A stretch of DNA of 64,000 bases from Arenicola marina. Its lineage: Eukaryota; Annelida; Polychaeta; Arenicolidae. The number at the start of each line of letters is the position of its first letter. Position 1 is the stretch's first letter. A model generated the notes under the pieces. It was not told where the DNA came from and searched no databases. It saw nothing but the letters and a program-made list of their open reading frames with translations. Shown here one piece after another: positions 12,200-21,539 of this stretch. The position numbers and the translations under genes are program-made. The DNA lies in contig OZ025253.1 in assembly GCA_964019135.1 (NCBI GenBank), positions 7,941,059-8,005,058 of the forward strand. Direction: 5' to 3'.

Positions 12200-12445
12200 T
12201 AAATGCCCCGGGCAAAGAGGGTATAGCACGGGGTGAAAGGGCGGCAAGGGTGGTGGGTTCGAGAGGGGGTGGGGGTGAAGGGCGGCAAGGGTGGTGGGTT
12301 CGAGAGGGGGTGGGTGTCAAGGGCGGGAAGGTTGGTGGGTTCGAGAGGGGGTGGGTGTCAAGGGCGGGAAGGTTGGTGGGTTCGTGACGGGGTGGGGGCG
12401 AAGGGCGGCAAGGGTGGTATGTCCGAGAGGGGCGTGGGGGTGAGG
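12200..12445. repeat. 41-bp G-rich tandem repeat
   Basis: GCGGCAAGGGTGGTGGGTTC recurs from 12241 every 41 bp, about five copies. Later copies carry GCGGGAAGGTTGG. The units are G-rich on the plus strand with several GGGGG runs. Confidence 0.92.
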
Positions 12446-12499
12446 TGGAAGCGGGCCGAGTGACACGATCGACGTTGACGGTGTTGATGCGGGTTCGTA

Positions 12500-12862
12500 G
12501 GGATGTGCAGGGTCTAACCCTGTAACATGGCCCTCTGGTCGGCGATGCGGTCGGTGGGCCATGTTACAGGGATGTGCAGGGTCTGACCCTGTAACATGGC
12601 CCTCTGGTCTGCGATGCGGTCGGTGGGCCATGTTACAGGGATGTGCAGGGTCTAACCCTGTAACATGGCCCTCTGGTCCGCGATGCGGTCGGTGGGCCAT
12701 GTTACAGGGATGTGCAGGGTCTAACCCTGTAACATGGCCCTCTGGTCCGCGATGCGGTCGGTGGGCCTGTTACAGGGATGTGCAGGGTCTAACCCTGTAA
12801 CATGGCCCTCTGGTCGGCGATGCGGTCGGTGGGCCATGTTATAGGGATATGCAGGGTCCATT
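12500..12862. repeat. 69-bp tandem repeat carrying a perfect 16-bp hairpin
   Basis: GATGTGCAGG starts at 12502, 12571, 12640, 12709 and 12777, with a diverged copy at 12846. The period is 69 bp, with one 68-bp unit. Repeated units contain a perfect inverted repeat: GGGCCATGTTACAGGG (for example 12556-12571) and CCCTGTAACATGGCCC (12587-12602) around a 15-nt loop. A competing small hairpin, CAGGGT-CTA-ACCCTG, overlaps the loop and right arm, so two folds exclude each other. The hairpin is the best-conserved part of the unit. Confidence 0.97.
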
Positions 12863-12869
12863 TGTTAAT

Positions 12870-14300
12870 TACCGCATGTTGGAAAAAATCCGGTTTCAAA
12901 CAAACTTGTATGCATGTGAAATCCAGTCTTCGAATAGGCCTGTAAGGCATATTTGTACACATATATATTTAGGTATAGATGTAGTAAACTCCGGAGTTTG
13001 ACTCATCCCGCAATACTGCTTGCTGCAATATAAATTGCTCTGTTGATATTTTTTCACCGTATCAGGTAGAACGCCTGGAGCGGAATAGTACGGAATCTAT
13101 TAAACTTCGGTTTGCAGCGGTCGCAGTACATTTATCACAGGCGCAGTTTGCTCAGCGATGGCTTTGGTTAAATAGGGACCCGTCGTGGTCAATTTATTGG
13201 CTCAACGAAAACAGAATGGAAGTTGGTTAAAATGGCCCCAGGCTACATCAGTCAAACCGTAGTACAGTGGCAGCAGGGCCCGTAAATTCGAAACGACCTG
13301 GGCCAAATATGTTGCTCTCCAACGAGACGTCGACATGAAGCTGGGCTTACTATTCGGCCGTTTCGTACTTGCGGGCCCAACTCGCTGCCCCACACACTCG
13401 CCTTCACTGGAACGCGCGCATGAAGACGAACACCATGCAAGGTCATAGCGCAAGGTCACAGTGCGTGAGTATTAGATGTGTTGGATGTCGATGGCGGTAA
13501 TGTGAAGGCCCGGCGAGTGGGGGCTGGGGGATTGGGGGGGGGCTGGGGAGGGGAGGGGGAGGGGTGGACCACGTCTCTGTGGGAGGTAGGGGTGGGGTCT
13601 CAAAGTTTTCACTGCAGCTATCAACTTAACATAACGTATTTGGCTATAAACGGGGTACAGGAACGAATATATCACACCAGCCGACATTAACCGCGATGCC
13701 TACATGAATCAATCTTTTAAAATAACACATAAATGAACCAACTACTTTTTACCGCCATTCGCCTGTGCAGTTTTGGGAAATGAAAATGGGGGGAAACAGC
13801 ACGTTTGCCACAGTTGCGATTCGTCACTGGGCGATAATGCCATGCAGTAATTTACGCTCGATGTTTTCAGTTCTTCCATAACTATAACGGAAATAAAGGA
13901 GAAAAAAGGAACCCCAAAGATTAACGCGGATACAACGTCTTCGCAAATGCCACATACATCACAGCAATAAAACCCACACATCGCGTGAGATTGTTCTTAG
14001 GTTTTCTCGCGGCAACTGCTCGACTGAACGAGACATACAGAGTGACGGCGTGAGGTGCAGGCGGGGGAAGGTGGGGGGGGGGGGGGGAGGGGGGCTATGG
14101 CGGCTATGGCGGAGGCCCAGGGGTAGCAATAATTGTGGTGGTGGGGGAGGGTGGGGAGCACTTTATTGTAGATGGGTGACGCTAGTGATGCCGTGGTGGG
14201 GGGGGGGGGACTACGGACATAGATGGTGGAGACGGGTAAAGTCTTAATATGTAGCCTTTAGATGTATGAAAGGCACATGTATCTCCACGCTAAGACAATC
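12870..14300. other. Unique spacer with G-rich tracts
   Basis: No supported exon. G-rich tracts lie at 13510-13565 and 14050-14215, including runs of 10 or more G. Open frames here are short and show no domain. Confidence 0.55.
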
Positions 14301-14310
14301 TGCTAAGCTG

Positions 14311-14575
14311 GCCTAACCATATACCCTGTAGGATCACCCATATACCCTATATCATTACCCATATACCCTGTAGAATCACCCATATACCCTCTAGGATCAC
14401 CCATATACCCTATATCGTTACCCATATACCCTCTAGGATCACCCATATACCCTATATGATTACCCATATACCCTGTAGGATCACCCATATACCCTATATG
14501 ATTACCCATATACCCTGTAGGATCACCCATATACCCTATATCGTTACCCATACAACCTATATCATTACAGAGGGA
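14311..14575. repeat. 21-bp minisatellite with two alternating unit types
   Basis: ATACCCTGTAGGATCACCC and ATACCCTATATCATTACCC units, each 21 bp, alternate through about 12 copies, with ATGATT/ATCGTT variants. The alternation gives a partial 42-bp higher-order period. Plus and minus frames are both open because 21 is a multiple of three. Confidence 0.95.
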
Positions 14576-14579
14576 TGGA

Positions 14580-15350
14580 GATGTAGCCTGCTTTTAGGTG
14601 TAACAAGTTCAAAATTATGCTCGCATCTTGAATTTGGGTCCTCATGTCAAACGACTGGGTTAAGTCTAAGAAGGTTCACTCCACTTGAAGCCGGGACCGG
14701 CAATGAGGTAATTAAGACGAACAGTATATAACTTCAGTAGCTCCGACGTGCAGTGTATTTCAGACTAAATATCCCATCAGACAGAATGGCGAGAAAAAAA
14801 TAGGCTGAAGAAAACTAGCGCTCTTAACAACGCCGTTACTCCACGGATTCGAGTTTTTACCAAAGCCATTGAGTATTCGAACCAGAATGAGCAGACAACA
14901 ACGACCTAATGTTGATATAATCAGTATGTGTGAGGTGATGCGTGCCGCTGAGAAGAGCGAGACCACCGGATGAGATAAATAACATAACGAGCGGCAGTGA
15001 ATAATTTTTAATGCGACTCGCTTTGATCTTCAGTCCATGACGGCGCTTTGCATTTCGTAAACCACGGCTTTCCGTAAATGGCTCTGCCCACATTGGTCTA
15101 CCGTGTAGCGAGGCCGGAAGCTCAATTATAGGGGTGTAAGTGAGATCTTTGGTGGGTCTAATGGGTCGTTAACCACCTGAGTGTTCGCCGGTCATATAGG
15201 GGTAGAATTATCCACTCTTTAACTGGCCAAACGGAGCTGATATATATGGTCATCGAGTTGATTCTGCAGAGACTGTCAGTGACACCCTCCATTCAAATTA
15301 GACTTGAGATCAGATTTAAACGTAGTGATATCACAACGTGACGGGGTCTA
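14580..15350. other. Unique spacer, no gene seen
   Basis: No repeat or exon was recognised. Short minus-strand frames (for example 14760-15093) show no domain. Confidence 0.55.
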
Positions 15351-15356
15351 TCTACT

Positions 15357-15561
15357 CAAGGGCGGATCCAGAAATTTGAAAAAAGGGGGGGGGGGGTCCA
15401 TTGAATCTTGCGACCGGCTCTCAACCGACTCTGAACCATTATTTTGACGACACCGGGGGAGGGGTCCACTGAAAACTTGTCCATGTTGCCTCAGTTAGCG
15501 TTCTTCCTCAAAGGGGGGGGGGGTCCGGATCGCATGCCCCCCCCCCCTGGATCCGCCCTTG
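15357..15561. mobile_element. MITE-like element with 15-bp terminal inverted repeats
   Basis: CAAGGGCGGATCCAG at 15357-15371 is exactly the reverse complement of CTGGATCCGCCCTTG at 15547-15561. The 205-bp element has no coding capacity and holds three G-runs and one C-run. The GGGCGGATCCAG-type terminus resembles hAT-family non-autonomous elements as I recall them. An 8-bp target-site duplication is not visible (TATCTACT left, GGTGGAAT right), so the superfamily is uncertain. Confidence 0.7.
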
Positions 15562-15789
15562 GGTGGAATTAAAGGAATCGGGGCATACGAGAAGAAGAAA
15601 AATAGACACGAAAACGCCTAATAAAGGGTGAAGGACGGATTTCCTCGGGGCGTTTTAAAGCCAAGGTCACGACCTTGGGAGACGCCGGTGTGTCTCGTGC
15701 TCACCCAAGATGTCGATTTCGTTCGCGATAGTCGCACACGCCTCGCTCTGTCTGACTCCCGAGCGGCCCCGCAATGGTGCGTGAGCGGA

Positions 15790-16075
15790 GTTAATACCAG
15801 GAGGGGTGGAGGTCTGGGGGCGGGGTGGGGTCGAGGGGGGTGAGGCTTTGTGGCCCTGGGGTGGGGCCGGGAGGGTGAGGGGAATGGAACCGTAAGGGGT
15901 GAGGGGGTGAAGCCGTGGGGAGTGAGGGATGTGGGACCGTGGGGGGTGAGGAGGGTGGGGCCGTGAGGGGTGAGGGGGTTGGGGTGAGGGGTTAGGGCGG
16001 CGGGGGTGAGGGGGTGGGGCCGTAGGGGGTGTGGGGAGAGGGGGTGAGGGGTGGGGCCGTGGGGGGGACGAGGGT
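15790..16075. repeat. G-rich minisatellite
   Basis: Irregular GGGGCCGTGAGGGGTGAGGG-type units recur with period around 22-30 bp. The tract is nearly T- and C-poor on the plus strand and has many runs of four or more G. Related G-rich units (GGGGCAGAGGGTAGTGAT) recur at about 16555-16690. Confidence 0.85.
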
Positions 16076-16079
16076 AGTT

Positions 16080-17885
16080 TATGTGTGGATCAGCTTAAAG
16101 ATTAAGTAAGCTGTTAGATGCGGGTTGTGGGATATTGAGGCATGCACACTGATGAGCGAAACAAGTGTAGGGGTTGTATTCTAGTGGGTATGTAGGATGT
16201 GGGATGAGTGGGGGGAGACAGGGTGTCGGATGGTGTGGATGAATAGTATAGGATATGAGTCGTTCGGGATGGTAGCCGGAAAGCAACGGGATCAATCGCG
16301 AGATAAGATGGGAAAAAGGTATACCATGGGACGTGGGAAGGATCGGGGAGAGCAGAGACAGAACGCGGGAAGAGTGTATCCTCGAGGGGGTTGCTTGGTG
16401 GGCGGGGTAGGGTAGTGCGGTGGCGGGGTAGGGTTGGGGCCGGGGGGGGGCGGCCTGATCTGTTGCTGGATGTGCCGCAGATGACAGGCACATCACCATG
16501 ACACAAGTCTGACAAGTCGTCCTCCGCAACCAGCCACTATCGCAGAAGGGGGTGGTGGGTGTGGTGGCAGGGGAGAAGGTAGCGATGGGGGTAAGGAGAG
16601 TGGGGCAGAGGGTAGCAGAGGGGCAGAGGGCAGTTATTGGGCGCGGGGGAGTGGGGCAGAGGGTAGTGATGGGGGTGGGGGAGTGGTTCAGATTGAAGCA
16701 AACGAGAGCATAGAGACAAAATTGTAGTGCCACTTTCCGACCCGAGGTGGCGCCCTAGGTCGCCGATATGCCAGAGGCGGCGGTAAATACTGCCACACAG
16801 AGTTCGATAAAACAAGACCGCTGTTGTTTTATGGCCAAAGAATTTATACCAGCTGAGTTCAGGACCGTCAGTTTAGGCACTCAGGGCTATTTTAATATCT
16901 CATCCACCATTTGGACGTCCGACTCCCGAAAACTGACCGTAAATTAGAATACAGTTAATCCGACCCCCGATCCCCCCGCCCCCCCCCCCCCCCGCCCCTT
17001 CTCTGTCGGTAGCTTTGCCGTTGCAAAAGACGACTCCGTTATTGATGTGAACGCCTTGGAAAAGTTGAATTCTATAAATGGCTGTACAGAATAAAAGATC
17101 ACATAAAGGATCACCCCCCCCCCCTCCTTCCTTCGCCTACCAAGACTTACTTCTACACAGACCAAAGTAACACTGCCCCCAACTTGGTCACTCGCTTCAC
17201 AAGGTAAAGCTATCACACGGATACAGGTTCTTTGACCGAAAAGTTAACGTCTTCTGAACCCAACCATAGATTTTTCCGGAAATGAAAACCAAAGGAGTAG
17301 CAACGAAAAAACTGGACCCGTATTGGTTGATTTGGTTGGTTCACCCCGGACATTGTTCTTGGCAGAAGTTAGCAATGCCCATGGTTAGTTAGCTACCCCC
17401 CACCCCCCACAACCCCCCACGCATCCCAGGTCATTCATTCTCGTTAACCCGCTGATACTATCAGTAGAAGGACTTACATTGGAGGGAGGTAAGCAGGACG
17501 AGCCGACCAACCGATACGAATCCGGGTACCTGTCTCTGGGACAAGCCTAAACCTCAGTTCATTGTCCCGGGAGGATGCGTGATCTAAAAGTGGCCTAAAG
17601 CTGTTTTCAAAATTGCAGCTTTTGACTATATTTTCCAGTTGATGTTCAAATGTTTAAAAATGTTCAAAATAATTAACCTTCATTTCAGCGACTATGGTAA
17701 ACTGGCAATATCTCACATGTAAGTTAGAAGTGGATAATGAACAACGCCCCTGGTGCCTATGGCCGAGAGGGCCCCCGTGATCAATTTTCGTTATCGTGGG
17801 AGGAATTTGCAGTGTGCCTCTTTAAAATTGCCGCTAAAAATAAGTTTAAACTAATTTTCGTTATCGGTGATGTGCGTTATGCCAA
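16080..17885. other. Unique spacer with low-complexity tracts
   Basis: The G-rich patches at 16430-16455 and 16555-16690 explain the 212-codon minus frame. C-runs lie at 16975-16995 and 17113-17122. On the minus strand a frame ending near 17154 would read VGGSVTLVCVE just before a GTAAGT, but its acceptor side is poor, so I do not call it. No other exon was supported. Confidence 0.5.
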
Positions 17886-17889
17886 GTTA

Positions 17890-18025
17890 ATTCACCCCGT
17901 GGCTCAGTGACAATGTCTTTCTACGTTAAGAGTAAGGGGGGGGGGGGTGCTCCCGCAGACATGGCTCTCTGCCTTGACTTGTCGCGATATGACTATGACT
18001 GCGATACGACTATGGCGGGTCATCA
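17890..18025 (+). mobile_element. SINE family A, internally deleted copy
   Basis: CACCCCGTGGCTCAGTGA (about 17892-17909) matches the A-box part of the family head. It is followed almost at once by the family body: ATGTCTTTCT, AAGAGTAAGGGGG, GACATGGCTC, then GCGATATGAC. The stretch between the A box and body seen in the 19266-19584 copy is missing, which implies an internal deletion. The G-run has expanded to 13. Confidence 0.65.
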
Positions 18026-18057
18026 TTTATTCCCTAATTAGAATTACTTTACCATTT

Positions 18058-18206
18058 TTTGATATCAAGCAATGAATTCTTGATATGAAGACATGAATTC
18101 TTGATATCAAGACATGACTTCTTGATTTCAAGAAATGACTTTTTGATATCAAGACATGACTTCTTGATTTCAAGAAATGACTTCTTGATTTCAAGATTCT
18201 TGATAT
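18058..18206. repeat. 21-bp palindromic tandem repeat
   Basis: Units of the form GACTTCTTGATTTCAAGAAAT recur about seven times with period near 21 bp. The core is palindromic (TTGATATCAA or CTTGATTTCAAG), so each unit can form a short hairpin. The array is A+T-rich, unlike the G/C-rich arrays nearby. Confidence 0.92.
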
Positions 18207-18313
18207 ATTACGGAATAAATGTTAGGATGGCCCCGCCATAGCGTATAGATATCAATTCATTCAGGCGTCCTACTTGCAACAAGCGCGCGGTGCACTCTGG
18301 GTGACACACTAAT

Positions 18314-18392
18314 CCACGTGTCACGTGATGAACGTGGCTCGGATCCATCTCCAATTTTTTGGTTGTAAAGCCCCGGACGTATGACGTCATAC
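18314..18392. promoter_or_regulatory. Paired E-boxes and a 14-bp CRE palindrome
   Basis: CCACGTGTCACGTGATG holds two CACGTG boxes (18315-18320 and 18322-18327) with one base between them. About 50 bp downstream is GTATGACGTCATAC (18379-18392), a perfect 14-bp palindrome around the CREB/ATF site TGACGTCA. These are known bHLH-leucine-zipper and bZIP site classes. That they work as an enhancer or promoter is my inference; no convincing exon lies beside them. Confidence 0.4.
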
Positions 18393-18399
18393 GGGACAC

Positions 18400-19115
18400 T
18401 GATACGAGATTCCGAGTTAAACTCGCGACACTCCACTTAACTCCGAAGTATTTCGGCAACACAACAACATACCTCCATTAACTGTGACGCAGGCTTTACA
18501 CCACTAAACCTACTTTGTCGCCGCTATTTCCAAAACTTGTTTGTGACTAATAGTTTGTTATTTCCTCCCGATGCGATAACATCCTGGTCAGTGATAATGA
18601 CAATGACCTCACGCTGTGACAACGCCCACCCACCCACTCCCCCTCCACCCTCACACACCCTCACGTCCTCAGTTTAAGTGTGTCAGTTTTGTCCCACATT
18701 AGCGTGGGTTAACATCGAACCCAGCGCGAAGATGTCGAAGGTCATATAAGAACTCACGCGCCACTACTATTCGCTAGGTGGCGTTAAGTCTGCGTGGCGG
18801 CTGGACTTAACGACACGCAGCCCGTTGCGGAGCTTATCAAAAAGTTGTTGAAATAAAGTTTGCTCACCAGCATGGCAGCTGGCTTGTGTCCATATAAATC
18901 TCTTGACGTACTCAACAAGTCTTGAAAACGAAATTTTGCTGCATACACCCTCGAGGGAACGAGTAAACGAGGCAATCTATCGACTAAGAGTCGTAAATAC
19001 CCACCAAGAAAGGGGGCTTCGTCTACCCCCCCCCGCCTCCCCCCCCCCCGCCCTTCCCACATGGCTGACGTCCATGGAAGATGGACAAATATGTGTTAAA
19101 AACCGGGATGGCACT
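18400..19115. other. Unique spacer, no gene seen
   Basis: No repeat array. A C-rich patch lies at 19027-19060. An 84-codon minus frame (18462-18208, overlapping the E-box/CRE module) shows no domain I recognise. Confidence 0.5.
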
Positions 19116-19120
19116 TCATA

Positions 19121-19136
19121 GATGTCACGTGACATC
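19121..19136. promoter_or_regulatory. 16-bp perfect palindrome with GTCACGTGAC core
   Basis: GATGTCACGTGACATC is its own reverse complement. Its centre is a perfect match to GTCACGTGAC, the site class bound by TFEB/MITF/USF-type bHLH-leucine-zipper proteins (CLEAR element). A related motif fills the 36-bp array at 54.2-54.7 kb. Function is inferred from the motif only. Confidence 0.4.
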
Positions 19137-19265
19137 AGACCAGTGCATTCCAGGCGGAGATTGCAGTCTATGTCAGTCAATTACAGAACAACTCCGGTAA
19201 TAAATTGATAATTACTTTAGTTGTCTGTGTAATTTACTCTTGAGTTTTATTCCACGAGTTAAGTT

Positions 19266-19584
19266 TGGTTGGTTGGTTGCATATTCAGGACGCTTTAGCG
19301 ACTATTGGTCATATCGCGTCAATCGAGGATTGGTTGTTTATTCAGGGCACTTTAACCACTTGTTGGTCATATCGCGTCAATGGGAGAAGGAAGGGAGAGT
19401 GGAGCCATGTCCCCGGGGGTAACCCCCTACTCTTTGCGAAGAAAGACATGGGGTTTTTATCCTGCGACCACATAGACATGGCCACAATGGGGCGCGAACT
19501 ATCGATCCACGTGCCGTTAGACTCTCAGGTGGCCAGACCACTCAAGGCGAGCGCTCTAACCCACTGAGCTACCGGGCCGGCCCC
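19266..19584 (-). mobile_element. SINE family A, full-length copy with 17-bp target-site duplication
   Basis: The element is flanked by perfect 17-bp direct repeats (ATTCCACGAGTTAAGTT at 19249-19265 and 19585-19601), the mark of LINE-type target-primed insertion. On the minus strand it begins GGGGCCGGCCCGGTAGCTCA. It carries an A box (TAGCTCAGTGGG), a degraded B box (AGTTCGCGCCC), the family body, and a 3' part in which a segment of about 60 bp ending in TTGACGCGATATGACC is duplicated (plus-strand copies near 19305-19323 and 19365-19381). The 3' end is a short CAACCAACCA tail. The insertion lies directly beside an inverted repeat. Confidence 0.9.
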
Positions 19585-19599
19585 ATTCCACGAGTTAAG

Positions 19600-19746
19600 T
19601 TACCCACATGATCTCGCTCCTACCGATAAGACAACTACATGTACACTGTACATAATGTACTATTAGTTATTCCACAAGTTAAGAACTAAACGTACATCAG
19701 CGTACATGTAGCTGTCTTGTCGGTGAGGGCGAGATCATGTGGGTAA
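19600..19746. repeat. Inverted repeat with 45-bp arms
   Basis: The arm at 19600-19644 (starting TTACCCACATGATCTCGC) matches the reverse complement of 19702-19746 at 40 of 45 positions. The spacer is 57 nt, itself rich in GTAC palindromes. The spacer also holds ATTCCACAAGTTAAG, similar to the target duplicated by the adjacent SINE. It is probably a small foldback/MITE element, with the SINE inserted at its edge. Confidence 0.85.
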
Positions 19747-19820
19747 TACTGACTATTGGGCTGGATCCGTTAGGGGACCCCCCCCCCCACCCTCCCGAGA
19801 AAGGTAGGCACGGATAGTGG

Positions 19821-19940
19821 GTTGGGGTGGGTCGCTGGACGGCTAGGCTAGACCCAGGTGGCTCGCCACGGCTAGGGTTGGGGTGGGTCGCTGGACGGCT
19901 AGGCTAGACCCAGGTGACTCGCCACGGCGAGGGTTGGGCA
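19821..19940. repeat. 56-bp tandem duplication
   Basis: GTTGGGGTGGGTCGCTGGAC starts at 19821 and again at 19877, followed by a third partial start (GTTGGG) near 19933. The two full copies are almost identical. Confidence 0.9.
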
Positions 19941-20109
19941 GCTCGTTGTATCTTCAGCTACGGTGAGATTCCGAGAAAACATACAGCGAAGTGGATGTAG
20001 ACAGCTGACCCTCTACCATAGGAAGGTTTCACCCACCACGTCATTGACAATAACCCAGCGAGCTTGCTTCACTCAAAAACCAGAAGCCGTGTAAGCAAGG
20101 GTCTCGACC

Positions 20110-20340
20110 GTCGGACACAGATGCAGCGGGTGGTGTGGTGGTGTGGGGGGCATGGGTGATCGGTGGTGGTAGATGGGGGGGGGGGTGATCGGTGGTGGTA
20201 GATGGGGGGGGTGTGATCGGGGTGACGGATTGGGGGCGAGGTGATGGGGGTGGTGGATGTGGGGGGGTTTGGGTGACGGGGATGGTGGATGGGGGGGGCG
20301 GGCGTGGATGAAGGTGCGGGTGGTTGGCAGGGTGGGGGGG
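20110..20340. repeat. G-rich minisatellite
   Basis: GATCGGTGGTGGTAGATGGG recurs at about 20158 and 20187, followed by more degenerate GGGTGACGGGGATGGTGGAT units. Long G-runs punctuate the tract. Minus frames of 96-154 codons over it are low-complexity Pro/His/Thr artefacts. Confidence 0.85.
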
Positions 20341-20344
20341 CGGG

Positions 20345-20925
20345 TAGACCAGGGTCCATCCAGCACTTGGACTCCTGAACCCTTGAGGGGCACGTGAAGA
20401 CCGCGGCTGTCCGCAGACGTCAAAACCCTGGGTCAGAACGAGGGTGTCAGGGTCGGGACACGGGCGGGGGGGAGAGGGCGGTGGTTGGGGGTGGGACCCT
20501 CGCATGGTCGGAGGGCGGGGTATGTGGAGTGGGAGGACGAGGGGGGAGGGGCGCTAACTTCTCCATGTAAACAGGCCCGCAAACAGCTGTGGGAATGGAC
20601 CAACACGGTAATGGGTTCGTTGTTTGTTGCTCCGCTGATCGCTCGCCAGCCGAAATATCGTTACAACGGCACCAGTTAACGTAGACAGCCGCCCAGTGGC
20701 CGCCCTTGGTCGTAAAAAGGGTGCACCACTCGACGTGTTTGAGTAGTTGCGCTGCATATTGTCAATAAATATATGTTTAGTATCAGTCTCAGCCTCAATG
20801 TCTACACTTTGTCTTATGCAACTATATTTAATTCACGCCTCCTCATGCTTCATGCTCTTCGCTGTCCTCTCGCTCTTAACGCTGGGCCTGAGTCGCACCT
20901 CGGCGTGTATTGCTTTTCAGCAGAT
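20345..20925. other. Unique spacer, no gene seen
   Basis: Low-complexity G-rich DNA to about 20550, then unique sequence. No exon was supported. Confidence 0.5.
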
Positions 20926-20927
20926 CG

Positions 20928-21480
20928 CGCAGACCTCCAGACCTCTCAGACCTCCAGACCTCTCAGACCTCCAGACCTCCCAGACTTCCAGGCCGTCAGA
21001 CCTCTCAGACCTCCAGATCTGGCATACCTCTCAGACTTCCTGACCTCCCCGACCTCTCTTTTTGAGTCATAAACATGTCAGGCCTCCCAGATCTCTCAGA
21101 CATATCAGACGCGTCAGACCTTTCTACCTCACAGACCGGTCCAGACCTCTCAGACCTCCAGACCTCTCAGACTTCCAGGCCCGTCAGACCTCTCAGACCT
21201 CAAGATCTGGCTTACCTCTCAGACCTTTCTGACCTCCCCGACCTCCCTTTTTGAGTCATAGATATGTCAGACCTCCCAGACCTCTCAGACAAGTCAGACC
21301 CGTCAGACCTCTCTACCGCACAGACTCAGACCTCTCTACCGCACAGGACCGGTCCGACTGTCTCAGCCCACTCCGACCCATCAGACCTCTCATAAGCCTC
21401 AGACCCCATGAGACCTGTCAGACCTCCTACGACCCATCAGACCTGTCAGACGGCCCAGGCCCGTCAACCTGTCAGGGCCG
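20928..21480. repeat. CAGACCTC-type minisatellite with a 189-bp duplication
   Basis: Units CAGACCTC, CAGACCTCC and CAGACCTCT recur through about 550 bp. A larger block is duplicated: the landmark TTTTTGAGTCAT lies at 21059 and again at 21248, 189 bp apart, and the surrounding order of variants is kept. The plus frames (98, 99 and 95 codons) are repeat products. Confidence 0.93.
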
Positions 21481-21539
21481 CAGACCAGGGCGACGTGGCG
21501 CACCTTCCGGACCTGTCCCCAGCGGGCATGTAGTTTAGT

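Noticed and set aside
17154..17235. Minus-strand segment reading CEASDQVGGSVTLVCVE before a GTAAGT donor, like an immunoglobulin-domain strand
   Set aside because: The donor is good, but the acceptor is poor, the frame is open for only about 25 codons, and no other Ig-domain parts were found nearby.
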